From: an uncultured Bacilli bacterium
GTDB lineage: Bacteria; Bacillota_I; Bacilli_A; RF39; UBA660
Reading direction: 5' to 3'
Assembly: GCA_934096605.1 (NCBI GenBank)
Contig: CAKOMI010000020.1
Span: 1-25,260, forward strand
DNA length: 25,260 nucleotides
Below the pieces are notes generated by a model. That model worked only from the letters and a program-made list of their open reading frames with translations. It did no database searches and was not told the DNA's origin. Numbering within the stretch: position 1 is the stretch's first letter; the number at the start of each line of letters is the position of its first letter. Of this stretch, positions 6,800 through 14,344 are shown piece after piece. Position numbers and translations under genes: made by a program.

Positions 6800-7306
6800 C
6801 TATTTTTTTACTTGACCAAATTTAGTAAACGGCCAAATAATAAAGTCTGTTTTACCATCAATATATTTTTTGTTTATCGGGCCAAATATTCTACTATCTA
6901 AAGAGACCTCTCTATTATCGCCAAGTAAGAAATATTCATCACTGCCTAGCGTTACAGTTTCAAAATCATTTGTTTTGCCATAAGCATATGAATCATCTAT
7001 TTTTTTTCCATTAACATAAATGATGCCATCTTCACAAGAAATAGTTTCTCCTGGTAGCCCATAGACCCTTTTAATTAAAGTATCAGTTTTTTTACCATCT
7101 TCTATCAAATCGGCCACGACTATATCATATCTTTTAATATCTTTCGTACGCCATAAAATCATTATTTCATTACCACTTAGGGTATTATACATACTTTGAC
7201 CATTAACTTTGATGGGTGTCACAATAAATGTTCTTATAAGGATTACTACTATTAATATAATTATATAAGGCATAGCTTCTTTTAAATATTTCATTTTCTT
7301 CACCAT
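6800..7306 (-). CDS. lepB: Signal peptidase I
   Basis: A type I signal peptidase (168 residues), which cleaves Sec and Tat signal peptides on the outer face of the membrane. One N-terminal membrane helix (residues 13-29) is followed by the catalytic domain. 'NGQSMYNTL' holds the nucleophile Ser38, 'LIKRVYGLPGE' the general base Lys79, and 'GDNREVSLDSRIFGPI' is family box E. Size and single anchor fit the Gram-positive SipS type. It has its own weak promoter after the rplS terminator (TATAGT near 7315-7320). A second ATG at 7294, preceded by GGTGA, may be the true start, because the transcript would begin almost on the first ATG. Downstream is a DUF1653 gene in the same unit. Confidence 0.93.
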   Translation of the reverse strand: MVKKMKYLKEAMPYIIILIVVILIRTFIVTPIKVNGQSMYNTLSGNEIMILWRTKDIKRYDIVVADLIEDGKKTDTLIKRVYGLPGETISCEDGIIYVNGKKIDDSYAYGKTNDFETVTLGSDEYFLLGDNREVSLDSRIFGPINKKYIDGKTDFIIWPFTKFGQVKK

Positions 7307-7327
7307 AATTATTTTACTATAAAACGC

Positions 7328-7355
7328 AAAAAAAACAAAGTATTTCTACCTTGTT
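7328..7355 (-). terminator. rplS terminator
   Basis: Minus strand: 9-bp stem AACAAGGTA / TACTTTGTT (one G-U), GAAA loop, then a T-run. It directly abuts the rplS stop codon. Confidence 0.85.
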
Positions 7356-7696
7356 TAATTTCTTTCTTTAACTTTATATTCTTTACGCATTCCTTTAATA
7401 AAGTTAAGTTTAGCACGACGTACCATACCTTTTCTTACAACGGTAATTTTATCGATTGTAGGAGCATTAACTGGGAATACACGAACAACACCAACACCAC
7501 CAGATTTTTTACGAACTGTGAATGTTTCAGAAACAGAACCACCTTTTTTAGCAATTACTAATCCTTCAAAAGCTTGGATACGTTCTTTCTTTCCTTCTTT
7601 TACCCATACGTCAACACGTACAGTATCACCTACACGGAATTCAGGAATGTCTTTACGAATATGTTTTTCATTAATTTTGTCAACTAAATTAGCCAT
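7355..7696 (-). CDS. rplS: 50S ribosomal protein L19
   Basis: L19, 113 residues from the chosen start, at the interface of the two ribosomal subunits. The sequence is typical throughout: 'DIPEFRVGDTVRVDVWVKEGKKERIQAFEGLVIAKKGG', 'SETFTVRKKSGGVGVVRVFPVNAPTIDKITVVRKG' and 'RRAKLNFIKGMRKEYKVKER'. The ATG at 7696 is used because AAAGGA lies eight bases before it; the ATG at 7702 is too close to that site. In many Bacillota rplS follows rimM-trmD; here it stands alone with its own strong promoter and a structured leader, and a terminator follows immediately. Confidence 0.97.
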   Translation of the reverse strand: MANLVDKINEKHIRKDIPEFRVGDTVRVDVWVKEGKKERIQAFEGLVIAKKGGSVSETFTVRKKSGGVGVVRVFPVNAPTIDKITVVRKGMVRRAKLNFIKGMRKEYKVKERN

Positions 7697-7702
7697 AATC
7701 AT

Positions 7703-7775
7703 TTTCCTTTCTATAAATATTACATATCATCATAACTTGTGCCAGCGGATAATACATCACTTTTCTTTGAAAAGC
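7703..7775 (-). promoter_or_regulatory. Probable L19 leader (autoregulatory 5' UTR of rplS)
   Basis: The roughly 70-base leader between the rplS transcription start and its ribosome site can fold. TATTATC (around 7747-7755) pairs with GATGATA (around 7725-7731), closing a loop with CGCTGGCACAAG. Low-GC Gram-positives are known to carry an L19 leader RNA family here, bound by L19 itself. Position and the hairpin fit; I could not score it against the family model. Confidence 0.5.
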
Positions 7776-7781
7776 AAGAGT

Positions 7782-7810
7782 ATTATACCATGGGCCAATT
7801 TAAAGTTCAA
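7782..7810 (-). promoter_or_regulatory. rplS promoter
   Basis: Minus strand TTGAAC (7810-7805), exactly 17 bases, TATAAT (7787-7782). Transcription would begin near 7775. Confidence 0.85.
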
Positions 7811-7945
7811 TAGGATTTAACTATCTTTTTAAGATCAACTCACTTTTTTATTATATTTAGACTACTTTTATTGAATAATGTTTAGAAAATATATAAAAAA
7901 CGATAGAAGTTTTATAGTTATCATTGTTTTATATTAAAGTTAATG

Positions 7946-7976
7946 AAAAAAGAACTATAGTATCTTTCTTACTATA
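7946..7976 (-). terminator. Terminator of the tetR-ABC-ABC operon
   Basis: Minus strand: TATAGTA-AGAAAGA-TACTATA, a perfect 7-bp stem, followed by GTTC and six T. The 5' arm overlaps the stop codon of the second ABC gene. Between here and the rplS promoter (7820-7945) I see no gene. Confidence 0.75.
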
Positions 7977-10257
7977 ATTCAAACTGTGAGTTATATAACT
8001 TGGCATAGAAGCCATTTTTATTCATTAGTTCATCGTGATTACCAGTTTCAATAATATTACCATCTTTCATAACTAATATTAAATCAGCATTACGAATAGT
8101 AGATAAACGATGGGCAATAATAAATGATGTTTTTCCTTCAGTTAATTTGTCCATAGCACTTTGCACTAGTTCTTCAGTTCTAGTATCGACATTGCTTGTG
8201 GCTTCATCAAGAATCAAAAATGGTGTGTGAGAAAGCATACTACGGGCGATGGTTAATAATTGTCTTTGACCTTGAGAAACAGAATCATTTTCACTTATTA
8301 TGGTGTCATAACCATCTGGTAGTGTTCTAATAAAGTGATCAAGGCCAATTTTTTTACATACATTATGTACTTCTTCATCACTTATACCTTCTCTATTATA
8401 GATTATATTTTCCTTAATAGTTCCTTCAAATAACCAAGTATCTTGTAAAACCATTGTGAACAATGAATGGATATTTTCTCTTGTTAAATCTTTAGTTGAA
8501 ACACCATCTATTAAAATGTCGCCACTATCGATATCATAAAATTTCATTAATAAGTTAACCATTGTCGTTTTACCTGCACCAGTAGGACCGACAATTGCAA
8601 TTTTTTGACCTCTTTTAGCCTCAGCTTGGAAATTAGTAATAGTTGGTTTTGTATTACCATCATAAGTAAATGTAACGTCTTTAAAAGTAATATCACCTTT
8701 TACATCTTCTAAATTTAGATGCTCTTTATTTTCTTCAAAAGGCATTTCTTCTTCATCTAGAAATTCAAATACTCTTTCACTAGCGGCAGCCGTAGATTGC
8801 ATAGATGTTGCAGCTTGAGCGATTTGGGAAAGTGGTGAGGTAAATAATCTAACATAAGTTATAAAAGCAATGATAACACCGAATGTAATAGAACCATTCA
8901 TTGTAAGTAAGGCCCCTACTATACAAACAGCGACATAGCCAAAGTTACCAATAAAACTCATCATTGGCATCATAAGGCCAGATAAAAATTGACTTTTTTC
9001 ATTACACTTTTGAACACGTTCATTATACATATCAAAAGTTTTATCAGCTTCTTCTTTAGCATTATAAGCTTTTACAACATTAAGACCTGAATAAATTTCT
9101 TCAATATGACCATTTAAATTACCTAGTTCAGTTTGTCTTGCAACGAAATATTTTTGGGATTTAGATAGTACCGCAACCATGCCCATAAAACCTAAAACAC
9201 TAGAAACAATGGCAGTTATGGCTAAAATAGGGTTTGTTACAAACATCATGATAATTGTGCCTAGTAAAAGAGTAATACTACTAACTAAGGTACTTAAAGA
9301 TTGATTCATTGATTGAGCGATTGTATCGACATCGTTAGTTACTCTTGATAAAGTATCGCCTACCGCATGTAAATCAAAATATTTTAAAGGTAAAACATGA
9401 ATTTTTTTAGAAATCTTATCTCTTAATGAGTAAGCAAATTTATTAGAAACATGAGTCATTATAAGAGCTTCTAAGAATGAGAATATTGCACTACATAAAT
9501 ACAAGATAACTAAAAATATAACGATATTTTTAATTTTATCCATATCCATAATAGGATTAACTATAGACTTAATACTATCTGGCATATCATCAATAGTGCG
9601 ATATAAATCAGTACTTGAAGCATCTGGACCAAGAGAGTTCATGGACTCTACAAACTTATATTGTTCGGCACTTGTTACTAAAGTATTAGCAATAGTTATG
9701 TCTGGCAAAAATATTTTTTGTAAATTAGGAGTTAAATTAATGTTACCTTCACTTATATTAAGTAAGGCTATTTTATCACTAGTACTAACAGGTACTCCTT
9801 CATAAGTTGTATCAGGTAAAATTATCTTTAATATCTTTTCATCTAACTTAGTTAAATATTCGTAATTATGCGTTGTACTAACACTTGTTAGAGTTTCACT
9901 AAAAGTTTTTTTAGCCTCATTTGTAATATCTTTACTCATCATAACTTTACTAATTGTTTCATTATCTAATTTAGGACTTAATACTTTAGGCATTAATTCA
10001 CTCATCGATTCACTAGTAAATAGTTTACTTATCGTATTAGTAAGTTCGGTTAAATTATCTTTTCTAATAATAATGCCATCCGTGATTGTGTCGGTTAGAC
10101 TTGTTAATTTACTAGGCGCTACGATTGACAAAATAGAACCTACTATTGCCAATATGAAAGATATACTAATTAAGATATGAAAAGGCTTTAATTCATGAAA
10201 AAGTCTTTTAATAGCATTTTTAAAATCTTTGGCTGGTGCCATTTCTTCTCTATGCAT
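7972..10257 (-). CDS. ABC exporter half-transporter with a very large extracellular loop
   Basis: A fused permease-ATPase of 761 residues, the partner of the upstream ABC gene in a heterodimeric multidrug-type exporter. Membrane helix 1 is at residues 27-47 and helix 2 at about 243-266. The roughly 195 residues between them are hydrophilic and must lie outside the cell, where most exporters have a few residues. ATPase motifs: Walker A 'GPTGAGKTT' (557-565), signature 'VSQGQ' (660-664, not the canonical LSGGQ), Walker B 'FLILDE' with catalytic Glu685, and switch His716. So its own Walker B and H-loop are active, while its signature belongs to the degenerate site. The start ATG at 10257 follows AGGAGG that lies inside the longer GTG-initiated frame (to 10275). 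It overlaps the upstream gene by 8 bases. Confidence 0.92.
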   Translation of the reverse strand: MHREEMAPAKDFKNAIKRLFHELKPFHILISISFILAIVGSILSIVAPSKLTSLTDTITDGIIIRKDNLTELTNTISKLFTSESMSELMPKVLSPKLDNETISKVMMSKDITNEAKKTFSETLTSVSTTHNYEYLTKLDEKILKIILPDTTYEGVPVSTSDKIALLNISEGNINLTPNLQKIFLPDITIANTLVTSAEQYKFVESMNSLGPDASSTDLYRTIDDMPDSIKSIVNPIMDMDKIKNIVIFLVILYLCSAIFSFLEALIMTHVSNKFAYSLRDKISKKIHVLPLKYFDLHAVGDTLSRVTNDVDTIAQSMNQSLSTLVSSITLLLGTIIMMFVTNPILAITAIVSSVLGFMGMVAVLSKSQKYFVARQTELGNLNGHIEEIYSGLNVVKAYNAKEEADKTFDMYNERVQKCNEKSQFLSGLMMPMMSFIGNFGYVAVCIVGALLTMNGSITFGVIIAFITYVRLFTSPLSQIAQAATSMQSTAAASERVFEFLDEEEMPFEENKEHLNLEDVKGDITFKDVTFTYDGNTKPTITNFQAEAKRGQKIAIVGPTGAGKTTMVNLLMKFYDIDSGDILIDGVSTKDLTRENIHSLFTMVLQDTWLFEGTIKENIIYNREGISDEEVHNVCKKIGLDHFIRTLPDGYDTIISENDSVSQGQRQLLTIARSMLSHTPFLILDEATSNVDTRTEELVQSAMDKLTEGKTSFIIAHRLSTIRNADLILVMKDGNIIETGNHDELMNKNGFYAKLYNSQFEL

Positions 10258-12004
10258 TCTTAAGTTCCTCCTCACTTATTTGTGATAAAGCAATTTGCTT
10301 GTAAACATCACAATTTTCTAATAATTCTTTATGGGTACCCATGCCGACACATTTACCACTCTCTAAAACAATAATTTTGTCAGCATTTAAAATTGTACCT
10401 ATTCTTTGGGCAACAATTAACATAGTCGCATCTTTAGCATATGCTCTTAAATCATGTCTTAATTTAGCATCAGTTTTATAGTCAAGAGCTGAAAAACTAT
10501 CATCAAATATATATATTTCTGGGTCTTTTGCTATGGCTCTTGCGATAGATAATCTTTGCTTTTGACCACCAGAATAATTAGTACCGCCTTGACTAACCAT
10601 TGAATTAATACCATCATCTAATTTTTGGACAAATTCACTGGCTTGAGATACCTCTAAAGCCTCATTAATCTTTTCATCACTTATATTTTTATCATTACTA
10701 CCATATAGGATATTAGATTTTATTGTTCCTCGAAATAAAACGGCTTTTTGGGAAACATAACCAATTTTTTCGTTTAAACTTTCTAATTTATAATCGCGTA
10801 CGTCAACACCATCTACTAAAACACTACCTTTAGTTGCTTCGTAAAATCTAGGCACTAAATTAATTAAAGAACTTTTACCAGATCCAGTTGACCCGATAAT
10901 AGCTACTGTCTCACCTTTGTTAGCTGTAAATGTTATGTCTTCTAGTAAGTATTCTTCAGCATCAGGATATTTAAATGAGACATTCTTAAACTCAACAGTT
11001 CCTACTAAAGAGCCATCAGTACTTGTACCATCTTTTATTATGTCAGGCGTATTTATAACCTCGTTAATACGTTTAGCACTAACGCTTGCTCTTGGCACCA
11101 TCATAAATATCATTGCAAGCATTAAGAATGACATTATAACTTGCATTGCATAAGATGAAAAGACAACCATATCACTAAATAAATTTAGTTTATCTACTAA
11201 AAGAGCATCTTTAATTAAGTAAGCCCCGATAAAATAAATAGATAGGGTTAAAAAATACATAACTAAATACATAACTGGTTGCATAACGCCAAATTTGTAT
11301 TGATTTGATAATTGTAAATTAGTTAACTCATTATTAACGCTTGCAAATTTCTTTTCTTGATAATCTTCAGCATTATAAGCTCTTACTACTCTTATACCAG
11401 TTAAAGACTCTCTTGTTACCCCATTTAATTTATCAGTTAATCTTTGAACAATTTTAAACTTAGGCATAACAAGAATCATTAAAATACTGATGGTTGCTAG
11501 TAATACTAACACAGCAATTAATGTTACCATACTCCATTCAAAGCCTTTATTTAAAATTTTAGTAATGGCCCATATGGCGGTAACAGGAGCTTTAATCAAA
11601 AGCTGTAAACCCATTGATATAAGCATTTGAATTTGGGTAATGTCATTAGTTGTTCTAGTAATTAAGCTACTAGTAGAAAACTTTTTTACATCTTGAATTG
11701 CTAAAGTTTCTACTTTATCAAATAATTTTTTACGAATATTTTTTGAAAAATTAGAACTTACTTTAGAAACTAAGAAACCAGTGAAAAACGCAAGTACTAG
11801 AGAACCAAATGCACAAAGAAGCATGTATCCCCCATTAAGTAAGATATCACCCATCTTACTACCTTCTGTTTGAACAAGCTTGGTTATTTCTGACATATAA
11901 TCAGGCATCTTAAGTTCTAAAGATACTTGACCAACGATCAAGAATATACTAATAAAAATAAATAACCAATCTTTTTTAGTAAAATTTTTAAATTGTTTTA
12001 ACAT
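10250..12004 (-). CDS. ABC exporter half-transporter with degenerate nucleotide site
   Basis: A 584-residue permease-ATPase with six membrane helices in the first 300 residues and a C-terminal ATPase domain. Walker A is 'GSTGSGKSS' (371-379), signature 'YSGGQ' (477-481), Walker B 'IYIFDD' (497-502) with Asp where the catalytic Glu should be, and the switch His is replaced by Gln533 ('VAQRI'). These changes mark the degenerate half of a heterodimeric exporter such as BmrC/BmrD. Together with the next gene it would make one complete pump for drugs or peptides. It starts 14 bases after tetR with AAAGGA upstream, and belongs to the TetR-controlled operon. Substrate cannot be read from sequence. 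Confidence 0.93.
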   Translation of the reverse strand: MLKQFKNFTKKDWLFIFISIFLIVGQVSLELKMPDYMSEITKLVQTEGSKMGDILLNGGYMLLCAFGSLVLAFFTGFLVSKVSSNFSKNIRKKLFDKVETLAIQDVKKFSTSSLITRTTNDITQIQMLISMGLQLLIKAPVTAIWAITKILNKGFEWSMVTLIAVLVLLATISILMILVMPKFKIVQRLTDKLNGVTRESLTGIRVVRAYNAEDYQEKKFASVNNELTNLQLSNQYKFGVMQPVMYLVMYFLTLSIYFIGAYLIKDALLVDKLNLFSDMVVFSSYAMQVIMSFLMLAMIFMMVPRASVSAKRINEVINTPDIIKDGTSTDGSLVGTVEFKNVSFKYPDAEEYLLEDITFTANKGETVAIIGSTGSGKSSLINLVPRFYEATKGSVLVDGVDVRDYKLESLNEKIGYVSQKAVLFRGTIKSNILYGSNDKNISDEKINEALEVSQASEFVQKLDDGINSMVSQGGTNYSGGQKQRLSIARAIAKDPEIYIFDDSFSALDYKTDAKLRHDLRAYAKDATMLIVAQRIGTILNADKIIVLESGKCVGMGTHKELLENCDVYKQIALSQISEEELKNA

Positions 12005-12018
12005 AAATATTATCCTTT

Positions 12019-12618
12019 CTAACTCTTCATAAATCTTGCTTTTAAAAGATTTAAAGTATTTAAATATGCTTTTATTGCATCTTCTATATTATCATAATTT
12101 ATACTTTTAGCAAGCAACCCTCTCGTTGTAAAAAAAGTGATATTAACTAAACTTAAAAATTCTTCTTCATTTTTAGTATTTAGGACACTTCTGTCAATCT
12201 TTTTTAAAAACATAGTTTTCTTTGTATCACATTTTTCTTGAAACTTTAAATAATCCATTTCAGAAACTTTCAGATTTTTAAATATTTCTTTAGCAAAATT
12301 CCTGTTTTCCTTTTTATAGAATGCTTCGATTAAATGTCTATATATTCCTTCATTTATTAGAAATAAATCTATTTTATCTTTTTTTAGCTCACGTTCTAAG
12401 TAAGATTTTAAAGATCCAACTGACTCAAAAACAAAATCAAATAAATCTTCTTTGGATTCAAAATATTGATAGAAACTACCTCTTGCAATCCCCGCTGTCG
12501 CAACAATATTGGCGATAGACGCTTCAGAAACCGGAACACGAGAAAACTCCTTTTTAGCCGCTTCAACAATGACTTTTTGCTTTTCTATAGGCAGATTATA
12601 AAAAGTTTTTTTGGGCAT
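12019..12618 (-). CDS. TetR-family transcriptional repressor
   Basis: A 199-residue regulator. The N-terminal helix-turn-helix is clear: 'KVIVEAAKKEFSRVPVSEASIANIVATAGIARGSFYQYFESKEDLFDFV' (about residues 14-62). A helical ligand-binding and dimerisation domain follows. It is the first gene of an operon with two ABC half-transporters and most likely represses its own operon until a transported compound binds. GGAGGTGA lies upstream of the ATG, and a perfect 15-base palindrome in the promoter is the expected operator. Confidence 0.92.
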   Translation of the reverse strand: MPKKTFYNLPIEKQKVIVEAAKKEFSRVPVSEASIANIVATAGIARGSFYQYFESKEDLFDFVFESVGSLKSYLERELKKDKIDLFLINEGIYRHLIEAFYKKENRNFAKEIFKNLKVSEMDYLKFQEKCDTKKTMFLKKIDRSVLNTKNEEEFLSLVNITFFTTRGLLAKSINYDNIEDAIKAYLNTLNLLKARFMKS

Positions 12619-12651
12619 ATACTCACCTCCACTAAATCATAATACTAGCCA

Positions 12652-12681
12652 AGTATACAATGACACCGTGTCATAAGTCAA
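12652..12681 (-). promoter_or_regulatory. tetR-ABC promoter and TetR operator
   Basis: Minus strand TTGACT (12681-12676), 18-base spacer, TATACT (12657-12652). In the spacer lies ATGACACGGTGTCAT (12660-12674), a perfect 7+1+7 palindrome positioned to block RNA polymerase. A weaker dyad ATACT-N5-AGTAT covers the -10 box and the bases after it. Confidence 0.85.
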
Positions 12682-12754
12682 GTGAAAGTTCTGTGAAGAG
12701 TTACGCCCACTACTTTAACAGATTAAATTTAAAAACCATGTCGAATAAAGTGTT

Positions 12755-13555
12755 TTAGTTATCAGAAAAACAATTTGCTAAAAAATAACCCATTATAACC
12801 AGCAATATAAAGGAAAAAAAATTAGTTTTACATAAACTATCAATTATTTGTAAAACTAAAAAATTACAAGAAAATAAAAACGAAGCAAAAATAATACACC
12901 ATGTTACTCTAGCATATTTCTTAAATAAAATAGCCATTAATTTAATAATTAAAAAAGCACTTACTATAAATCCTAAACCAAATAATAATAAAACGGGAGT
13001 ATTCTTTAGTGGACTAGCAAACAAAGAAAGAACAAAAGTGTAACTGCCAAGGATCATATATGTAGCCGTACCACTAAGACCTGGGATAATCATTGTGATG
13101 GCCTCAACAACACCTAGAAAAAAGACAAATATATAACACTTGATAGTCCCGTCAAAAACAAACGGTGCAAAAGATAAATTTTGATAAATAAAAATTAGCA
13201 TCATAAAGATGGTAAACACTAAAATATAGTCTTTGCCTCTAATATTTTGTTTATTGATAAAATCAGGAATAGTACCCAAAAGTAGTCCAATAAAGAAAGA
13301 TATTAAATAAAGAGGTATCTTGGCATATAAATAAAGCATTACCTTACTACCAAGTAAGATAGATATTAAAATACCACTTCCAAGGGGTAAGAAAAAACAT
13401 GTGTTTTCTTTAATATATTTAAAAAAATTATTAAGTCTTACAATAGAGGCTTCATAAACATTTAAAGAAACAGCAAGACAAGCGCCAGATACTCCGGGAA
13501 TAATTTTAGCAATACCAATAATAAGACCTTTTAAAAATAAAATAATATATTGCAT
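12755..13555 (-). CDS. popT: DUF368 membrane protein, PopT-type undecaprenyl-phosphate translocase
   Basis: A 266-residue polytopic membrane protein of about eight helices. It carries the two inverted-repeat signatures of DUF368: 'GIAKIIPGVSGACLAV' near the N-terminus and 'EAITMIIPGLSGTATYMILGSY' in the middle. DUF368 proteins (PopT) were recently shown to return the lipid carrier undecaprenyl phosphate to the inner leaflet for reuse in cell-wall synthesis; the role here is by family. The start is ATG 13555 with AGGTGG five bases upstream; the longer GTG frame to 13564 overlaps that site. The Shine-Dalgarno sequence lies directly after the stop of a 40-codon ORF. Its strand is opposite to the adjacent tRNA. 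Confidence 0.85.
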   Translation of the reverse strand: MQYIILFLKGLIIGIAKIIPGVSGACLAVSLNVYEASIVRLNNFFKYIKENTCFFLPLGSGILISILLGSKVMLYLYAKIPLYLISFFIGLLLGTIPDFINKQNIRGKDYILVFTIFMMLIFIYQNLSFAPFVFDGTIKCYIFVFFLGVVEAITMIIPGLSGTATYMILGSYTFVLSLFASPLKNTPVLLLFGLGFIVSAFLIIKLMAILFKKYARVTWCIIFASFLFSCNFLVLQIIDSLCKTNFFSFILLVIMGYFLANCFSDN

Positions 13556-13564
13556 AAGCACCAC

Positions 13565-13687
13565 CTAACACTTATAAGCACTATTCCATGCACTTCTTTC
13601 ATGACACACCATGGTGCTCACAAAAACGATAGAAAACAAAAAAATAGCATAAACCAATACTACTAATAAAATATACTTTTTCTTCAT
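13565..13687 (-). CDS. Possible 40-residue membrane peptide upstream of popT
   Basis: An ATG-started frame of 40 codons. It encodes MKKK, then a hydrophobic helix (residues 5-27: YILLVVLVYAIFLFSIVF...), then a polar tail with two cysteines (Cys28 and Cys40). Its TAG lies directly before the AGGTGG site of the DUF368 gene, so the two would be cotranscribed and perhaps coupled. No Shine-Dalgarno sequence is visible before the ATG, which weakens the case. The size and a K-rich start before one helix are typical of small bacterial membrane proteins, but nothing identifies a family. Confidence 0.35.
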   Translation of the reverse strand: MKKKYILLVVLVYAIFLFSIVFVSTMVCHERSAWNSAYKC

Positions 13688-13758
13688 AATAAATTTTATG
13701 ATTAAATACTAAAGAAAGACCATTTTTCAAAAAGTTTTTAACACAATCAAAAAAAACT

Positions 13759-13774
13759 ATGTTATAATTAACAT
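13759..13774 (+). promoter_or_regulatory. tRNA-Leu promoter -10 region inside an inverted repeat
   Basis: TATAAT (13763-13768) lies 12 bases before the mature tRNA. It sits in the perfect repeat ATGTTA-TAAT-TAACAT (13759-13774). A -35 box is weak (TTAACA near 13738). Confidence 0.6.
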
Positions 13775-13780
13775 GTTCTT

Positions 13781-13865
13781 GCTTTTGTGGCGGAATTGGT
13801 AGACGCGCCAGACTCAAAATCTGGTAGAGCAATCTGTGAGGGTTCGATTCCCTCCAAAAGCACCA
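13781..13865 (+). tRNA. tRNA-Leu (anticodon CAA)
   Basis: 85 bases including an encoded CCA end. Acceptor stem GCTTTTG / CAAAAGC; anticodon stem CCAGA / TCTGG with loop CTCAAAA, giving anticodon CAA (reads UUG). A long variable arm, as in type II tRNAs, and T-arm GAGGG-TTCGATT-CCCTC. Its 3' end is followed by accessory genes, but no attachment-site repeat was noticed. Confidence 0.97.
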
Positions 13866-13905
13866 TTAATGAATTATTATTCGTAATAGTAACACTATAT
13901 ATTGG

Positions 13906-13928
13906 CAATCTAAAAAAGATTGTTTTTT
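13906..13928 (+). terminator. Terminator after tRNA-Leu
   Basis: CAATC-TAAAAAA-GATTG, a short 5-bp stem followed by six T. Confidence 0.6.
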
Positions 13929-13999
13929 AATATTTTAACATTGATTCAAAATACCTAAAAATAAAATGATATATTATAATTTAGATGAGAAGCGCTAAC

Positions 14000-14257
14000 A
14001 TGAGTACTATTAATATTACAAATGCCAGACAAAATCTATTTCAATTGGTTGCCGATGTAAACGTTGACTTTAATCCAATTACAATTGTGAATAATAAAGA
14101 TAAAAATGCCGTATTAATTTCTGAAGATGAATGGAAAAATATCGAAGAAACTTTATATTTATCTAGCATTTCAGGACTTGTAGAAGAAATTAATACCATC
14201 AAAAAAAATGAAAATTGGAATAAAGCCAAAGAATTTAATCCAGAGGAAGAATGGTAA
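14000..14257 (+). CDS. YefM/Phd-type antitoxin, apparently without its toxin
   Basis: An 85-residue protein that fits the Phd/YefM antitoxin family. The N-terminal DNA-binding dimer part is 'INITNARQNLFQLVADVNVDFNPITIVNNKDKNAVLISEDEWKNIEETLYLSSI', and the C-terminal tail is acidic and disordered, as expected for toxin neutralisation. YefM normally represses its operon and binds the RNase YoeB. A YoeB-like toxin should overlap its stop codon; here an ATG does overlap it (ATGGTAA) but the frame closes after 11 codons, so the toxin is lost. The start at 14000 is preferred to the ATG at 13985, because TATAAT at 13975-13980 places transcription start near 13985. No strong ribosome site is visible. 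Confidence 0.75.
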   Translation: MSTINITNARQNLFQLVADVNVDFNPITIVNNKDKNAVLISEDEWKNIEETLYLSSISGLVEEINTIKKNENWNKAKEFNPEEEW

Positions 14258-14344
14258 AACTTATCCAATATAATGATTGTTACTAAAATTTTATATTTGT
14301 GGTTAAATATATCCAATGTATTTTAGAATCGAGGAATGGAAAAT

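Noticed and set aside
13599..13832. Minus-strand ORF of 77 codons
   Set aside because: It runs antisense through tRNA-Leu and its promoter and has no family resemblance.
13781..13865. tRNA-Leu as integration site of a genomic island
   Set aside because: Accessory genes follow its 3' end, but I found no integrase and no repeat of the tRNA 3' end within the window.
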